From NCBI GenBank assembly GCA_020226215.1, contig CM035227.1:21641866-21705865 (forward strand): a DNA stretch of 64,000 nt, written 5' to 3'. Made by a program: the position numbers and the translations under genes. Position 1 is the stretch's first letter, and every line of letters starts with the position of its first letter. Source of the DNA: Sindora glabra. Its lineage: Eukaryota > Streptophyta > Magnoliopsida > Fabales > Fabaceae. Under the pieces are notes generated by a model that saw only the letters and a list, made by a program, of their open reading frames with translations, ran no database searches and was not told the origin of the DNA. Shown piece by piece: positions 48,016 through 60,700 of the stretch.

Positions 48016-50828
48016 TCAAGGTGTAAAAGGGCCTTCCTCCCCATGTAGCAGTGGGCAGCGCCTACGATTGTGTCCTTCCATCTTATAATGACCGCATTTT
48101 TGCTTTACACCGCTCTCCTGAGGCCAATCCATCTCATTTCTGATCCGGGTCGACTTTGGTCGTCCCCTTGCATGTAATCTTCCATAATTTGGAACTAGTA
48201 GAGGAAATGGTGGTAGGTTATTCCATTGCGACCACTCCCCGATAGGCCGCCACTCAGATTTGTAGCAATTTAGTAGTGTGTCAAGTCTGTATACAGCATC
48301 GACATATGGTTCCCAAGATATGTTGATTGAGGCACAAACAGCAATAATATGAGCGCAAGGATACCTATATGCTTGGAAATGTCCACATTCACATTGCCCT
48401 TTGTCTAATAACACTCGGACGACCTTTCCACATGACCCCCTGGCCATATCAGGGCCCTCTACCACCTCAAACCTAGTCCCTTATCTATTATAAGCACGAA
48501 CATGGTAAGAAGAAGCACGTGATTGGATAGTCGCAAGCTCCTGTCTGAATCTGCTTGCATATCTGTGACCTTGTTGTAGGTCAGCGTGCGCTTCTTTTGC
48601 CCTTTCCACAAAGTATTTGACACATCTATAGTATGTTTGTTGGACAAGGCCTGTGATTGGCAGCTTCCTCAATCCTTTAAAGAGGCCATTGATGCACTCT
48701 ACAATATTAGTCGTCATATGACCATATCTTTTGCCTTCGTCATAAGCAAGCATCCACTTCTCGTTCGGCATAGCGATCAACTTCTTGTGGATCTCCTCAT
48801 TGACTCTGCTAAGATTGTCCAATCTCTCCATGGCCTTTTCCCAACTGGGCTCATACGCTGAACAAAAGGAGACAAATAGGTTAACCGCGTTGAACTACCA
48901 GGTGCACAAACTTATAGATGAAAGGTTCAACAAAGAAATTATGCTATAACACATACCAATCTTAAGGACAGCTTTCCTTACATTGTCATCCCTGCACTTC
49001 TTGCGAACATTGCTGACGATATGTCTGATACAATACCGGTGATAAGCATAAGGAGGCTGCCACCCCAGGCCTTCGGTGGCTACAACATCTTTTATAGCTC
49101 AGTGTCGATCTGATATCAAGCATATTCCTTGCTTGTTCATGACATTTACCTGTAGTAATGCCAAAAAACAACTCCAGTTTTCATAGTTCTCCCTGTCAAC
49201 AATGGCAAAGGCAAGAGGAACGGGGCATTTGTTATCGTCCTGAGTCACAGCAATCAGTAGCACGCCCCTGAACTTGCCATACAGATTCGTGCCATCAACT
49301 TGTATGAATTGCTTGCAGTATGGAAATGCGGCAATGCATGGCTTGAAAGCCCAGAAAACTCGGTTGAAAACATGTTTCTACGGATCGGCACGATTGTCAA
49401 CTGTGACAAATTCTTGGGACTCCAACTTGAACAGCGCCTGGTCACAGTAGCCTAAAATGTCCAGCCATTTGGGGAGCACTTTATACGATTTATCCCAATT
49501 ACCGTACACCTTGACAATTGCCTTTTGTTTCGCCTTCCATGCTTTCCTGTACGAAATCTTGTACCCGTACATGCCTTCCATCCTCTCTTGTATAAGCGAG
49601 ATTGGAACATCTTGCTTCATTTTAATCATATCCAGTATCAGGGAACTGATGTACTCGGAGTCCAGAGACTTGTGGTCCTGAAACTGACATTAACACATGT
49701 GTGGGGCCCTGAAAATCTGGTTATGGTCCCAGTGTTACAATTCTTCAGTTTCGCCGCTCTGAGGTGGAAATTGCATTGGTCCCCAAATTTATCACACTTC
49801 ACGCTTAATCTTCTGGTATCCGACTCCTCCACGTAATAACTGTGGTGCCTTCTGATGTGGTAATGCTTGGTTGCAGCAATTAAAGCCTCCTTGCAATCGA
49901 ACTCTTGCCCAACCTGTAAGTCCTCCATGTCGTAATCATAGGTTGGTTTCATTATTTCCGAAAATTCATTTGGATTCCGTATGGCATCCCAATCAATGTG
50001 AGAGAAGACAGCAGCTTGGGGGACACCATATGATGTTTGTGCAGCATTACCACTCTTCACACACCGCGTGGGTACACTGTCTCCATGTGTAGTTGCACGT
50101 TCTTTGTCATCAGTGTCATGATCGTCACTGCTACTGCAGGACACCTTATCGTCTTCAAAGCCAGACTCTAGGTGGGCATCCATTAATACGGGATCAATAG
50201 ATTCTTCCTGTACGACCGGTAAGGCACTTGATGAACCTATCAAGGTATGTGGTGCATTTACTGGGAAAACACCTGCAATAGATGAGTCCAACGTAGGAGT
50301 ATGACTATCAGAAATGTGAAACTCAAATCCACCTGTGTAAGGAGGGCCTTCCCGCACCATCGAACAACCAGTGTTGACATAAGCCGCTGGATCCACGGGT
50401 GGTGTAGTTCCTGGAACTCTTTCATCAAAACCAAGGTTGGCAGTGCGCAATTCGGATGTGATCATGTCCACGTACAATTCCATGGCTGTCATCGTCGAAT
50501 GTTGTTCGTAGCTTGCTATCGCACATGCCAAGTCTTCATCGTCGTCCAATTCGTATGCCATGTACTGAGCCTCTGTTTGATGCTATGGAAACCTGTAAAC
50601 AATCTTCCCCGCAGCCTGATCTTCGTGAAGCTTCAGTCGGGCATGAATTCTCTCCCGCAAAACATCCATAGTGCTGCATCCTCTTAATTTCAATGCCTTT
50701 GGGGGAGGTCCATCGTACATTATCCCCATTGATCCCTCAACAATTGTACCATTTGAATATATAAACGCAATTAAACTTTTCTTCATCTTCTTACTTTTAG
50801 CTGCACAATACTCGCTGCACCCGCACAA
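48016..50828 (-). pseudogene. MURA-type Mutator transposase, decayed
   Basis: Domains in order: N-terminal region (KKSLIAFIYSNGTIVEG); DBD_Tnp_Mut zinc-binding domain (EFDCKEALIAATKHYHIRR to GPHTCVN, about 49700-49930); DDE core with D in QVDGTNLYGKFRGVLL, D in CLISDRH, the CxxH of YCIRHI, and E in TTNIVECINGLFKGL; SWIM finger CEC...CAHI (48350-48400); and a C-terminal zinc knuckle lacking its second cysteine (CGHY). A 99-nt intron (48858-48956) splits the DDE core and keeps frame. Lesions: stops at 50583-50585, 49378-49380, 49099-49101 and 48481-48483, plus a one-base frameshift near 49690. The frame opens without an ATG at 50828, just after an acceptor-like CTATCTGTCAG, so a 5' exon is likely; the first internal ATG is 50786. 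It would bind the element's termini and cut and join DNA if intact. Confidence 0.92.
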
Positions 50829-53089
50829 CTGACAGATAGTCTCATATACAAATTTTGTCCTCGTAAATGAGTATACTAGTATTTAATACTATAATTAAAA
50901 ATGAACGCGATGTATTACTATTTTGCAAGGTATTCTGTTAATTCTACGTAATAATGGGATTATTTTTTCTACCAAGCTAATGTTATTTCTTTTCCAAAAC
51001 TAATATAAAATTAGGTTCAATAATTTTATCTATGGTTTTGTTTATCTCTTTCAATTAGCATTTTTCTTAGTGATTTTGCACAAATTTTACTAATTAAATT
51101 AGTTAGCCAATCAAATACACTATCTTTCTTATTTTTACGACTTTTTTTCACCGTTCACACCTACTACCAAATAGCAACCAAAATTATGTACACATTATTA
51201 CTGCCAATACCTCCATACATATTTAAATTCTTCCTAAATAAACCAAGGATACCTATATTTTTTTCAGGTACGTTTACTATTCTTCCATTTAGAATATCTA
51301 CTATTTAAATGCAAAAAAGTCCAAATTTGCAATAACAATATCCTACTTTCTTAAGGCTTTTGGTTAAATTCACATTTCCCAAGATCTTTTTTAGTACCTC
51401 TCTTATGATATATTAAGATTTCACATGAAAAAGTTCTCTAAATATAGCTTTCACCCAGGTTGTAAGACTTATATTACGACATCCTTCTTTATCTCGTTTG
51501 TTATTCTTTTAATAGCACAACCTATCACATTACATATAAAGTCCTACGAAATTTTCATAAATCATAACTTTACATCTTAAATCATAATTTCACATCATAA
51601 ATCATAACAATAAATATACAATAAATAAATCTATATTATTAACATTATAATATTCTAAATAAATTTCTCTACCGATATAAAAAATATTTTCACTATAACT
51701 ATATAAAAATTATAGTATAAGCATAAAATTTCTAAAAATATTAACCGGTAAGTATTCGGAGAAGTAAACAGAAAAAAGCTTCTGCATGAAATAAAAATTT
51801 GTTAGATAATTTAATAACTTCAATCTCTAAGTAAAAGTTATTAGATATTATTGTATTAATTAAAAAATTATGCAACAATCACGCTAAATTAAATATATTC
51901 TGTAAGATAATATATTAAAGGAATAAAAATAACAATATATATAAAATTTTATTGATGTATATTCAATTTAAAATATATTGTTTAAATTTTTATATCAAGA
52001 AAATATTAATAAATTTTAAAAGATTATTAATTTTTATTCTTAACTCATCTCATTAAAACTAAAATATATAGTTAGTTATTTCAATCAACGTTTTCCATAA
52101 CATGAATTTTTTAAAAAAATATATTTGATCATTAAAAATAATTTTATGTCAAAAATATGATATTAATTTTAATTAATATTATTCAACATATTCCATTTCA
52201 ACTTTCAATACAATGATTGAAGAAATAAAGAAGAAAATCATCTGCAAGGTACATGAAATGAAGAATAAAGATATTTATATAAATAATAGTATATATAAAT
52301 TTCATAAATAGTATATTTTAAATTTTAAACATATTATTTAAAAATTATCATTAACAAAAATTTAAAGATATTTATACAAATAATATTTAATTCAATCACT
52401 AACTTTTTTTTCTATAGATTATAATATGAAATTATTTATTTTTGTTAAAAAAAAGTATATTAAAGCTTCAATTCACTTAAAATATTGTCATAAATTATAA
52501 AATATAATTAATGATTGTAAAAAAAATATTGTTAATAACATGTTAGTTTTCTAAAAAATATAATATGTTAAAGTTTCAATTTTTTCTAAATCCTAGATCA
52601 TCACTTCACATTATAAGTCATAATAATCAAAATAAATTAAAAATTATAATATAAATGTAAAAAATCTACAAATACTAACCAGTAAAAATCATAAACTATC
52701 ACAGACCACATATATTTATATAAATTTTTTCTAAATCCTAGATCATCATTTCCCATCATAAATCATAATAATCAACATGAAATATAAATTATAATATACA
52801 TACAGAAATTATAAAAATACTAACTAGTAAAAAATATAAACTATCACATATCATATAAATTTGTATAAATCTTTTCTAAATCCTAGATCACCATTTCACA
52901 TCATAAATCATAATAATTAACATAAAATAAATATTATAATATAAATACAAAAATTATCAAAAATTAAGCAAATAAAATTTATAAATTATAACAGAAATTT
53001 CTTTCTAACTCCTAAATCATCATTTCATGTCATAAATCATAATAATTAATTTAAAAAAATATAACATAATAACAAAAATTATAAATATA
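50829..53089. other. AT-rich region between MULE leader and transposase, probable long 5' intron
   Basis: No coding sequence. AT-rich, with a diverged ATCATCATTTCACATCATAAATC-like motif (up to 20 bases: AATCCTAGATCATCATTTC) repeated about four times between 52590 and 53040 at spacings of about 130-150 bp. It lies between a candidate donor (GTATAT, minus strand, at 53090) and the acceptor at 50829, so it may be an intron of the transposase transcript. Confidence 0.4.
52580..53045. repeat. Short tandem-like repeats, about 130-150 bp period
   Basis: TTTTTCTAAATCCTAGATCA followed by CATTTCACATCATAAATCATAATAAT recurs, with changes, at about 52577, 52725, 52872 and 53004. Each is followed by ATAAATTATAATATAAAT-type sequence. 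It is non-coding and inside the MULE. Confidence 0.75.
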
Positions 53090-53340
53090 CTAACTAAACA
53101 AGAATTGACTGGGATCAGATTTGCTCCAAAGCAAAAAATGCTTCTGAATAAAATGCACAAAATAAAGAACGGATGATGATTTATGAACGAACTGCGGCTG
53201 CAAGTTTTGCAAACAAGGAAGAGAAGCAGAGCGCCTGCGAAATGGTTTCTCGGTGAGAGGATTTGAGTGAGGAGGTGCGGCTGCAAAATGGTTTCTGGGT
53301 GAGGGGGGGACGACGAGTGGGGGGTATAAATAGGGGGGAG
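53090..53340 (-). promoter_or_regulatory. Candidate promoter and leader of the MULE genes
   Basis: On the minus strand TATTTATA (53325-53332, near-palindromic, also TATAAATA on the plus strand) is followed by about 240 nt of complex, C/T-rich sequence (CTCACTCAAATCCTCTCACC) that looks like a transcribed leader, ending at a GTATAT donor-like site. This sits just inside the right terminus, where MULEs usually place the transposase promoter. Confidence 0.4.
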
Positions 53341-53595
53341 GCGCCTGATGAAATGACGCTTCCTAAATTCAAAATTCAAACTTGGCGCCCAGGGCGCCTT
53401 TTCAAATGGCGCCTTCCATACGGAGGGCGCCACCTCGAAAGGCGCCTCCAAGAGGGAGGACGCCATTTTGAATGGCACCTCCAACCCCTTCGGGCGCCAT
53501 TTTGAATGGCGTCCTGCGTATTTTGATAAAATATTTCCAAACTACCGTAAAACGGTAAATTGTTTTGAAAATTTGCGTAATTCGGTATTTTACCC
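53341..53595. repeat. Right terminal inverted repeat with GGCGCC palindrome array
   Basis: The outer 100 bp match the left end in inverted orientation (GGTATTTTACCC at the tip). The inner part has at least five GGCGCC-centred units, for example GGCGCCATTTTGAATGGCGTC and GGCGCCTTTTCAAATGGCGCC cores between 53380 and 53515. Each can pair as a short hairpin with a loop of about five bases. Confidence 0.85.
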
Positions 53596-53604
53596 TTGGC
53601 ATCG
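53596..53604. repeat. 9-bp target site duplication of the MULE (right)
   Basis: TTGGCATCG, matching 42706-42714. Confidence 0.92.
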
Positions 53605-54676
53605 TGTTGCGATGGATCTTGCTCCTTGCGTTAGAGACAGGGGTTTCGTGGCCATTGCATCTAATTGGTTCAATTCTATACAACACGTCTAAAATGGTAA
53701 AATATTCACTTGAAAATTATTAAAATAATAATGAAATAAAATATTCACTCAAAAGGAAGATTTAATTATATAATTTTAATATTATTTTCAACCTTTATTA
53801 ATTTGTTAATACAAATGTTCTAAAACTCTTTAAAACGTTAGTATTATTTAAACAAATTATTTATGAATCGAAAGGAATTGAAATGAAATTACTCGACATG
53901 TTTGCATTTCAAATTTTTATTGTATCCAAACATAAGATAAGGGTATGATAAAATTCACCCAATATAATCTTATTAAAACATTAATATTTTTTTGAATGTT
54001 TTTAACTTCTTTATTAATTACAAATTGATGCCTTCTTATATTAAATTTATATTCTTTAAAAATAAAATAATAACTTAATACCGGCCACAACTATGAGTTA
54101 TCTAGATATTAATTGGCCAGCGCAGTGTTATTCCGACTTATAAAATGAAGCACTTGAAAAAGTCAAAATCGTAACGCCAATCGTTTTCTTTGGTCGGGGT
54201 TAAAAAATCCTGCATTTGTGGTCGTCCGCTTGAACGTCCATAATAAGGACCTGCTACCAGCTCCTGTACATTTAATATTCTGAAACACATTATAGTCAGG
54301 CAGTCAACGATTAAAATATTAAATAGTTATTTAAGTGTGGAATTTATTATTATTTTTTTGGTAGAAGGAAATTATTATATTATCATACATAACGGAACAA
54401 CAATTAAAGTGCTTCATGTCAATCGATAATTTTTTTACTCAAATAATATATGATATTTTTTTTAATATCTTATCTCTCTTCATACTAATCTGAAAATTAT
54501 ATATATATATATATTTAATGATTTAACTATTTTTATTATTTAAAAAATAAGTACCCCATGTAAGTATTTAAGTTAAAGGCGGTTCTATAATTAACTCAAC
54601 AGCTTAGACGTGTTTTCTATAGAATAACAGTTTTTTGCCAGCTATCTTATCCTTTATTATCTTAATTGAGTTCACC

Positions 54677-54728
<52 letters not shown>

Positions 54729-55188
54729 CATTTAAATGTATTAAAAGATTGCAGAATGCATTTTCAAATGGTTTAAATTTTCTTTTTCAAAGTCAACCAA
54801 GTTTGTAAATATCTAGAAGAATGGGCTGATTAGCATACAAAGCTTCCTTCGAATTTTGACGAAAGAAATTTGTTATTTTCATTTTTCTTAAGCGATAGGA
54901 GTTAAGCTTAAATCTCGAATGTCTTATATTATTAAGAATGTCAATTATTTTTATTTTAAATGAATTTTATAATATTTTTAGAGTTCATAAATCAAAATGA
55001 TATGACAAACTTAAAAAATTATTGCATTAAAGATGTTTGATTATATTTATAAAAAATAAATATATATGATTGAACAAATATAATTGGAGAGCTTTTAAAT
55101 TTGCCACATAACTTCAAAATTTGAAATTTCAAAAATAATATAACTAGCATCTTATTTTTAAATAAATATAGTTTTGCATAAAAACTTA
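53605..55188. other. AT-rich intergenic DNA
   Basis: No gene seen. It contains the (TA)n tract listed separately and a small GC-richer patch at about 54100-54280 with no identifiable content. Confidence 0.45.
54679..54725. repeat. (TA)n microsatellite
   Basis: About 23 TA units. Confidence 0.96.
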
Positions 55189-56254
55189 AGGTGAAATTTA
55201 ATTTGCAGAATCTTACATTTTTAAAAATGTAATTCCTAAGAATTTAATTAATAAAAATATAATATTTTTATGTTTGATATACTATAATTTTTTTAAAAAT
55301 ATTTTTTTAAATATTTAAATATGTTATATTACGATGTTTGATTTATATTTAATATTCTTAAGAATCTTAAGATTATTTGAAAAATACCCTTATCAATTTT
55401 TTTATTATAAAATATAATATATTAAATCATATTTTTATTTAAAATTATGTAAATAATAAAAAAATTTAACACCTAATAAATTAAATTTCAATATTTAACA
55501 TTTAAAAATTCATTAAAATATATATAATTATTTTACACTTTATTATATTTTAATATTTTATATTTTATTATTATAATTATTAGTATTATTATTAGATTAA
55601 TTTTTAAAATAAAATGAGCATAATTTATTTAAGTTATTATCATAATATTAAATATATTTATTTTTTATAAAATTATAAATTTTTATGACTAAATTATTTT
55701 TACAATTATATTTTATATTAGTATTAAATTTTATATTATAATTTCTTCTCTAATATAAAAATATTATTATTTTATATTTTTATATATAAAAATACCTTCT
55801 TTTAAAAAAACTTCAAATTTGTTGTATTATTTTTTAATAAAAAAATTATGTATATATAATTATATTAAAGTAATATTCCAAACATTAGAAACAACAACAA
55901 AAAAGAAATTATAGTTAAAAATTAATATTATATTTCTTAATAATAAAAAATATTTTAAAAATAAAGTGATAATCATTTTTTAATTTAAATTAAAAATTAT
56001 TTGATAAAATAATAAATAAAAAAGAATTAAATGTGAGGATAATTTTATTATTTTATTTTAACATCAGTATTCCGAGAATATGATATTCTCACTTCCTTTT
56101 TTGAGAATATTTGGAAGGAAAGTTGTGTTAAAAATATTTTTGAAAATGTGGCATTCTCAAATTTTTTTTCAAACTTTAAACCAAATATGAGAATATAATA
56201 TTCTTCTGAAATATTTTTGAGAATGTTAAAAATATTTCACAAATCAAATGTCAC
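55189..56254. mobile_element. Candidate TTA-flanked MITE, about 1.07 kb
   Basis: TTA at 55186-55188 and 56255-56257 flank inverted ends: GTGAAATTTAATTTG on the left and GTGACATTTGATTTG (reverse complement) on the right, 13 of 15 identical. Further in, both ends carry an AAGAAT-type segment in inverted order. The interior is almost entirely A and T and codes nothing. It fits a non-autonomous PIF/Harbinger-like element. Confidence 0.45.
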
Positions 56255-57491
56255 TTAATTGTCTTTGAAAAATTAAATATAAAATTTCATTTCAATAAAT
56301 GAGAGCTTTTTAAAAAAAATATTGTGTTTGGTATGTTTAGAAATATACAGACTAGATACTTTACTCCTTTCTCACGTTTGGCATATAAAAAAATGTAGGA
56401 ACATCATGGAGAATGAGTAATTAATTAAAATAATATCCTAACCACAAAAAATAATAAATAATTTTCTAATAATTTAATATAATAATATCCAGAAATAATA
56501 AAAATACTTCTTATTTTAAATTCTATTATGAAAATTATAATTAATAAAAAGTTTTTATGATAAAAATATAAAAAATTCTAATTTATTAATTTTTATATTA
56601 AATAAATTTCTTATAAATAATAAAAATATTCTATTTTAAATTTTATTGTTAAAAATATAATTATTGAAATATTTTGATAAAAAATGAGAGATATAAAAAA
56701 TATAAAGAATAAAAGTATAAAACGATCGTTTGATATATGATAAAATTAATCAGTCTATTACGTTTGCGACAAAATGATGATTTTATTATTTTATGAACTG
56801 GTCACATCTTAGTAAATACGAGTGCTTATCAAATAAGATTTTTGCGTATTTCAATTTCTATTTTCATTCAATTTCATGCAATCGCGCACTTATCTCCTTT
56901 GTTAAGTGCTGTGCACATTTTTTGTTTTTTATTTGTTATTTTTGTGATTTAGTGTGGGGTCCAATTTAACTTATATGCATCATGACTGGCAATTATTTTC
57001 TTCAATTATATTCATAATTATTTTCTTCAAATCTGTTGAGAATAACATAATTATTGATTTTCGCAATAAAAAAATTAAGTCCCCATTAATTTAAAGTGCA
57101 CCATTAAAAAGAAAATATTTATGATATATCAATATATTACCGAATTCAAAAACATAAATTTGGCTGTATAGCTTGGAGGATATGAATAAATTCACACTCC
57201 TCGTTTTTATGGTGCATCCTGTGCAAAATGGAATTTTCCCATAAAAAGATCAAAATCAAACTATAAATGATCAGAGATAGTGAACCTTTAAAATTATACC
57301 AAATGTCACTTTATCCGAAGACTATAGCAATAATCCCCCAATTTTTTACAAATAAAAAATAAAAATCCCACAATTTGAAACTGATTTTCTTCTTGTTTTA
57401 TTTAGGATAAATTATAGTATTTTTTTAAGTTTAGTTTAATTATACGGTCATTTTTTGTTTCTAATATACATACATGCATCTCTGTCTCTCC
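56255..57491. other. AT-rich intergenic DNA, nothing recognised
   Basis: No supported feature up to the LINE. Confidence 0.45.
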
Positions 57492-57506
57492 CTCTCTCTT
57501 TTTTTT
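57492..57506. repeat. Candidate target site duplication of the LINE (left)
   Basis: CTCTCTCTTTTTTTT, matching 63612-63626, on either side of the LINE. Because it is low complexity and merges with the poly(A) tail (poly-T on this strand), the match is suggestive only. Confidence 0.45.
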
Positions 57507-57715
57507 TTTGGTAGAAACAGGAAATATATTAATAGAAAAAGCTAGAAGACAACAGTCTTAGGGTGTTTAGGGGTGTAAACACCCTGAGTATCAGAATTCA
57601 ACAAGTTAATTACAAAAGGTGGAGGAACATCCAAAATACTTAAACTACTACTAAAAATTACTGATTTAGCCAAAAAATCTGCCACTTAATTTGCTTCTCT
57701 CTATATATGCTTGAC

Positions 57716-60700
57716 TTAAGGGAAGCCTAACTGAGGTAAAAGATCCCTGCATTCTTCAGATAAGGTGCTGACAGAGGAAGAATTCAGGGAATTTGCATTA
57801 GTAATCACAGAAATAACAGACTTAGCATCCAACTCTACCAAGATAGGAACTAAACCCCTGTTTCTAGCAAGAATTAAATCATCCCTTAAACCTGTAAGTT
57901 GAGCAACATAATTAGAATAAGAACCCAGATCCCTTATGCATCTAGCTATCCAATTTCCAGCCCAGTCCCGTATCACAGCAGCACACGTTGCCTTGCTTGG
58001 GTTTCCTCTTATAGAGCCATTAGAATTGAGTTTAAAAACACCCGAGGGAGGTGCTTCCCAGGAAACATTCACCATCTGGCTGTTAATAGATTTTATGTAA
58101 GAACCAGAAAAAGTCCAGTATTCAGAAACTTTGCTTAAAGTAATAGCTAAGATATCTTCTTTTCCTACTTTAGTGTTAAAAATTTTTTTGTTTCTAAAAA
58201 GTCACAAATTCCATAAAGCAAAGGTAAAGACAGACTGTCAAGGAATGAAACTATTATGACTCAATTCCCTTATGGTAAGATTATGGTTCAACTAGATATT
58301 AAAGTCCAAATGAAAAGAGGAGGTCCAAGAAGGAGAGGTGGCTAGAGAGTTCCAAAAGGATTGGGAAAAAGCACATTCTCTAAATAAATGAGCTATACTA
58401 TCTAAATCTCTGTCACAAAAAACATAATTTGGTGGCATGTGCATGCCCTTTTTTTATCAAAAACTCCTGAGTAGGAAGTCTTCCCCCAACAAGAAGCCAT
58501 ATGAAGAATTAGATTTTTGGGTAAGTTTTAGTTTTCCAAATTCAATTAAACGAGTTATGAGTTATAGTTAAAGGAGAAGTTTTCAAATAAAGATAAACAC
58601 TTTTAGTTGTACATAGCCCAGACTTGGATAGGCCCCAAACCAAGCAATCATTCTTTGTTGTTAAACCAAAAAGAGTTCCCAAAATAACATCTTTTATTAC
58701 ATCAGGGAATTCAAAAGACAAGTTATCTAAAAATCAGGAGCCATCACTGATATAAAGTTCTACTTGGTTTTGTTCCATGTGTTGGAGCATGGGACCCGCA
58801 ATTAAGTTACGCAGAGTTCCTATTTCCATCCATCTATCAGTCTAAAATCGAACATTCTCTCCATTACCTAAAACCCATTCTTGACCTTGGGCAATGATTT
58901 CCTAAGTGGCTTTTAAGGCTTTCCAATTATGATAGAAATTCTTATGGATTCGCACTTGACCCTGTGCATTTATGCTTAAGTATTTTGCCCTTAAAACCTG
59001 AACCCAAAGTTTATTATTATCATGAATTAAGGACCAGGCTAGCTTAGTTAAACAAGTTAAGTTCATTGTGAAGGGATCCTTTAAACTAAGACCTCCAACA
59101 AACTTTGGCATGGTGACTTGGTTCCAGCTAACCAAAGCCATTTTCCTAGAATCCTATGAGCTTCCCCATAAAAAGTTCCTAAAGACTTTTACAAATTGTG
59201 AGAGGATAGGGGAAGGGATCTTTAAACAACTCATATGGTAAATAAGCATTGCAGACAAGGTAGAGTTGATCAAAATAACATGACCAGTAAAGGACAGATA
59301 TTTTAATTTCCAATGGTAAACTCTTTTTCTAAGCATATCCACTAAAGGATAAAAGTCTGAAGCTGTATATTTTCCTTTAATTTCCATTCCTAAGTATTTA
59401 CCTAAACTACCTTTGTGCTGGATTCCTAGGTAGCAGCTTAGCCTATCTCTTAATATTGGATTAGTGTTTTTTGAGAAATACACTTTGGACTTCAACTTAT
59501 TAACTTTTAAGCCAGAAATTAGACCAAATTCATTTACCACTTGATTTATCACCTCACAATTTTTTTGGGTTGCTTTAGTACAGAGAACAACATCATCAGC
59601 ATAAAAAAGGTGTAAAATCTCTAAACCTCCTCTACTGGTTTTTATCGGATTCTAAAGTTTTTTTTTCACATTTATTCTCAATCATAATATGTAAGTATTC
59701 CATACATAAAATAAACAGATAAGGAGACAGACGGTCCCCTTGTCTGAGGCCTCTGCTAGGAAGAAAAAAAGTTAACTTCCCACCATCAACCAAAATTTGA
59801 TAGGAAACCCCTGAAATCAAACTTAAAACTAACTTAATGAAATTTTCAGGAAAATGAAAGAAACACAAAACTTCTCGGATAAAGCTTCATTCTAAAGAAT
59901 CAAAGGCCTTTTCCATGTCTAATTTCAAAATCATAGATCCTATCTTAGCCCTAGAATTATCAATTGTGTGAACAAGTTCCCTCAAAATTATAATGTTATC
60001 AGCAGGCTTCCTATTAGCAACAAAAGCAGACTGAAAAGGGGAAATTAGCTCACTAAGAACTGGTTTTAACCTTTCAACTAAAATTTTTGAGATAATTTTC
60101 AGAACAGTGTTGCACAAACTAATAGGTCTAAAATCATTTATAATCTCTTGCGTTCTTCCCTTAGGAATCAAAACAATTAGGGTAGAATTAATCCAATTAG
60201 GGACATGAAAATTACAAAAAGCATGTTGAACACAATTAACAACTGACATTTTAACTTGATTCCAGAATCTTTGATAAAAACCAAGATGAAGGTCATCATG
60301 ACCAGGAGCTTTGTTTGCTTTTTGAGATTTAAGAGCCAACCAAACTTCACTTTCTAAAGGAAGTAGGATCAAAGAATCAGATTTAGAAGGATCCAAACAA
60401 GTAACCCAATTTTCAGGTTTATGACCAACCAGACTAGAAACAGTAAAAGAAGTTTGAAAATGATGGTAAAATTTATCAAAAATGTGATGATGGATATTAC
60501 TAGGGCTATACGTCCATCTCCCTGCATCATCTTTAAGGGTCTCTATTTTATTTCTCCTACGTCTAATAATAGTAGAAAAATGATAAGTATGAGTTTTACT
60601 GTCCCCATGATTAATCCAATCTATCCTAGCTTTCATGGCCCAAAGTTGTTCTTCTTTTCTAAGAACATTTAACAGCTCATTTTGGAGGGAACTATCCAGA

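Larger units (their letters stand above)
42715..53595 (-). mobile_element. Mutator-like element (MULE) with transposase and PMD gene, 10,881 bp
   Basis: Boundaries: left end GGATAAAATATC, right end (reverse complement) GGGTAAAATACC, each directly next to the 9-bp direct repeat TTGGCATCG. Inside, the two ends stay collinear for about 190 bp (AAATTACGCA/AAATACGCAGG, then GGCGCCATT palindromes), so they are long but diverged terminal inverted repeats. Contents read from the right end on the minus strand: promoter-like leader, decayed transposase (48016-50828), PMD gene (45258-47727), then a nested foldback element (44005-44961) and a second terminus-like segment (43666-43870). Known: MULEs make 8-11 bp, mostly 9-bp, duplications. 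The copy is old and almost certainly not autonomous, since its transposase has several stops. Confidence 0.93.

Noticed and set aside
53020..53484. 154-codon minus-strand frame in the MULE right end
   Set aside because: It reads through palindromes and the leader. Repetition of short motifs explains the open frame, and the C-terminal part is low complexity.
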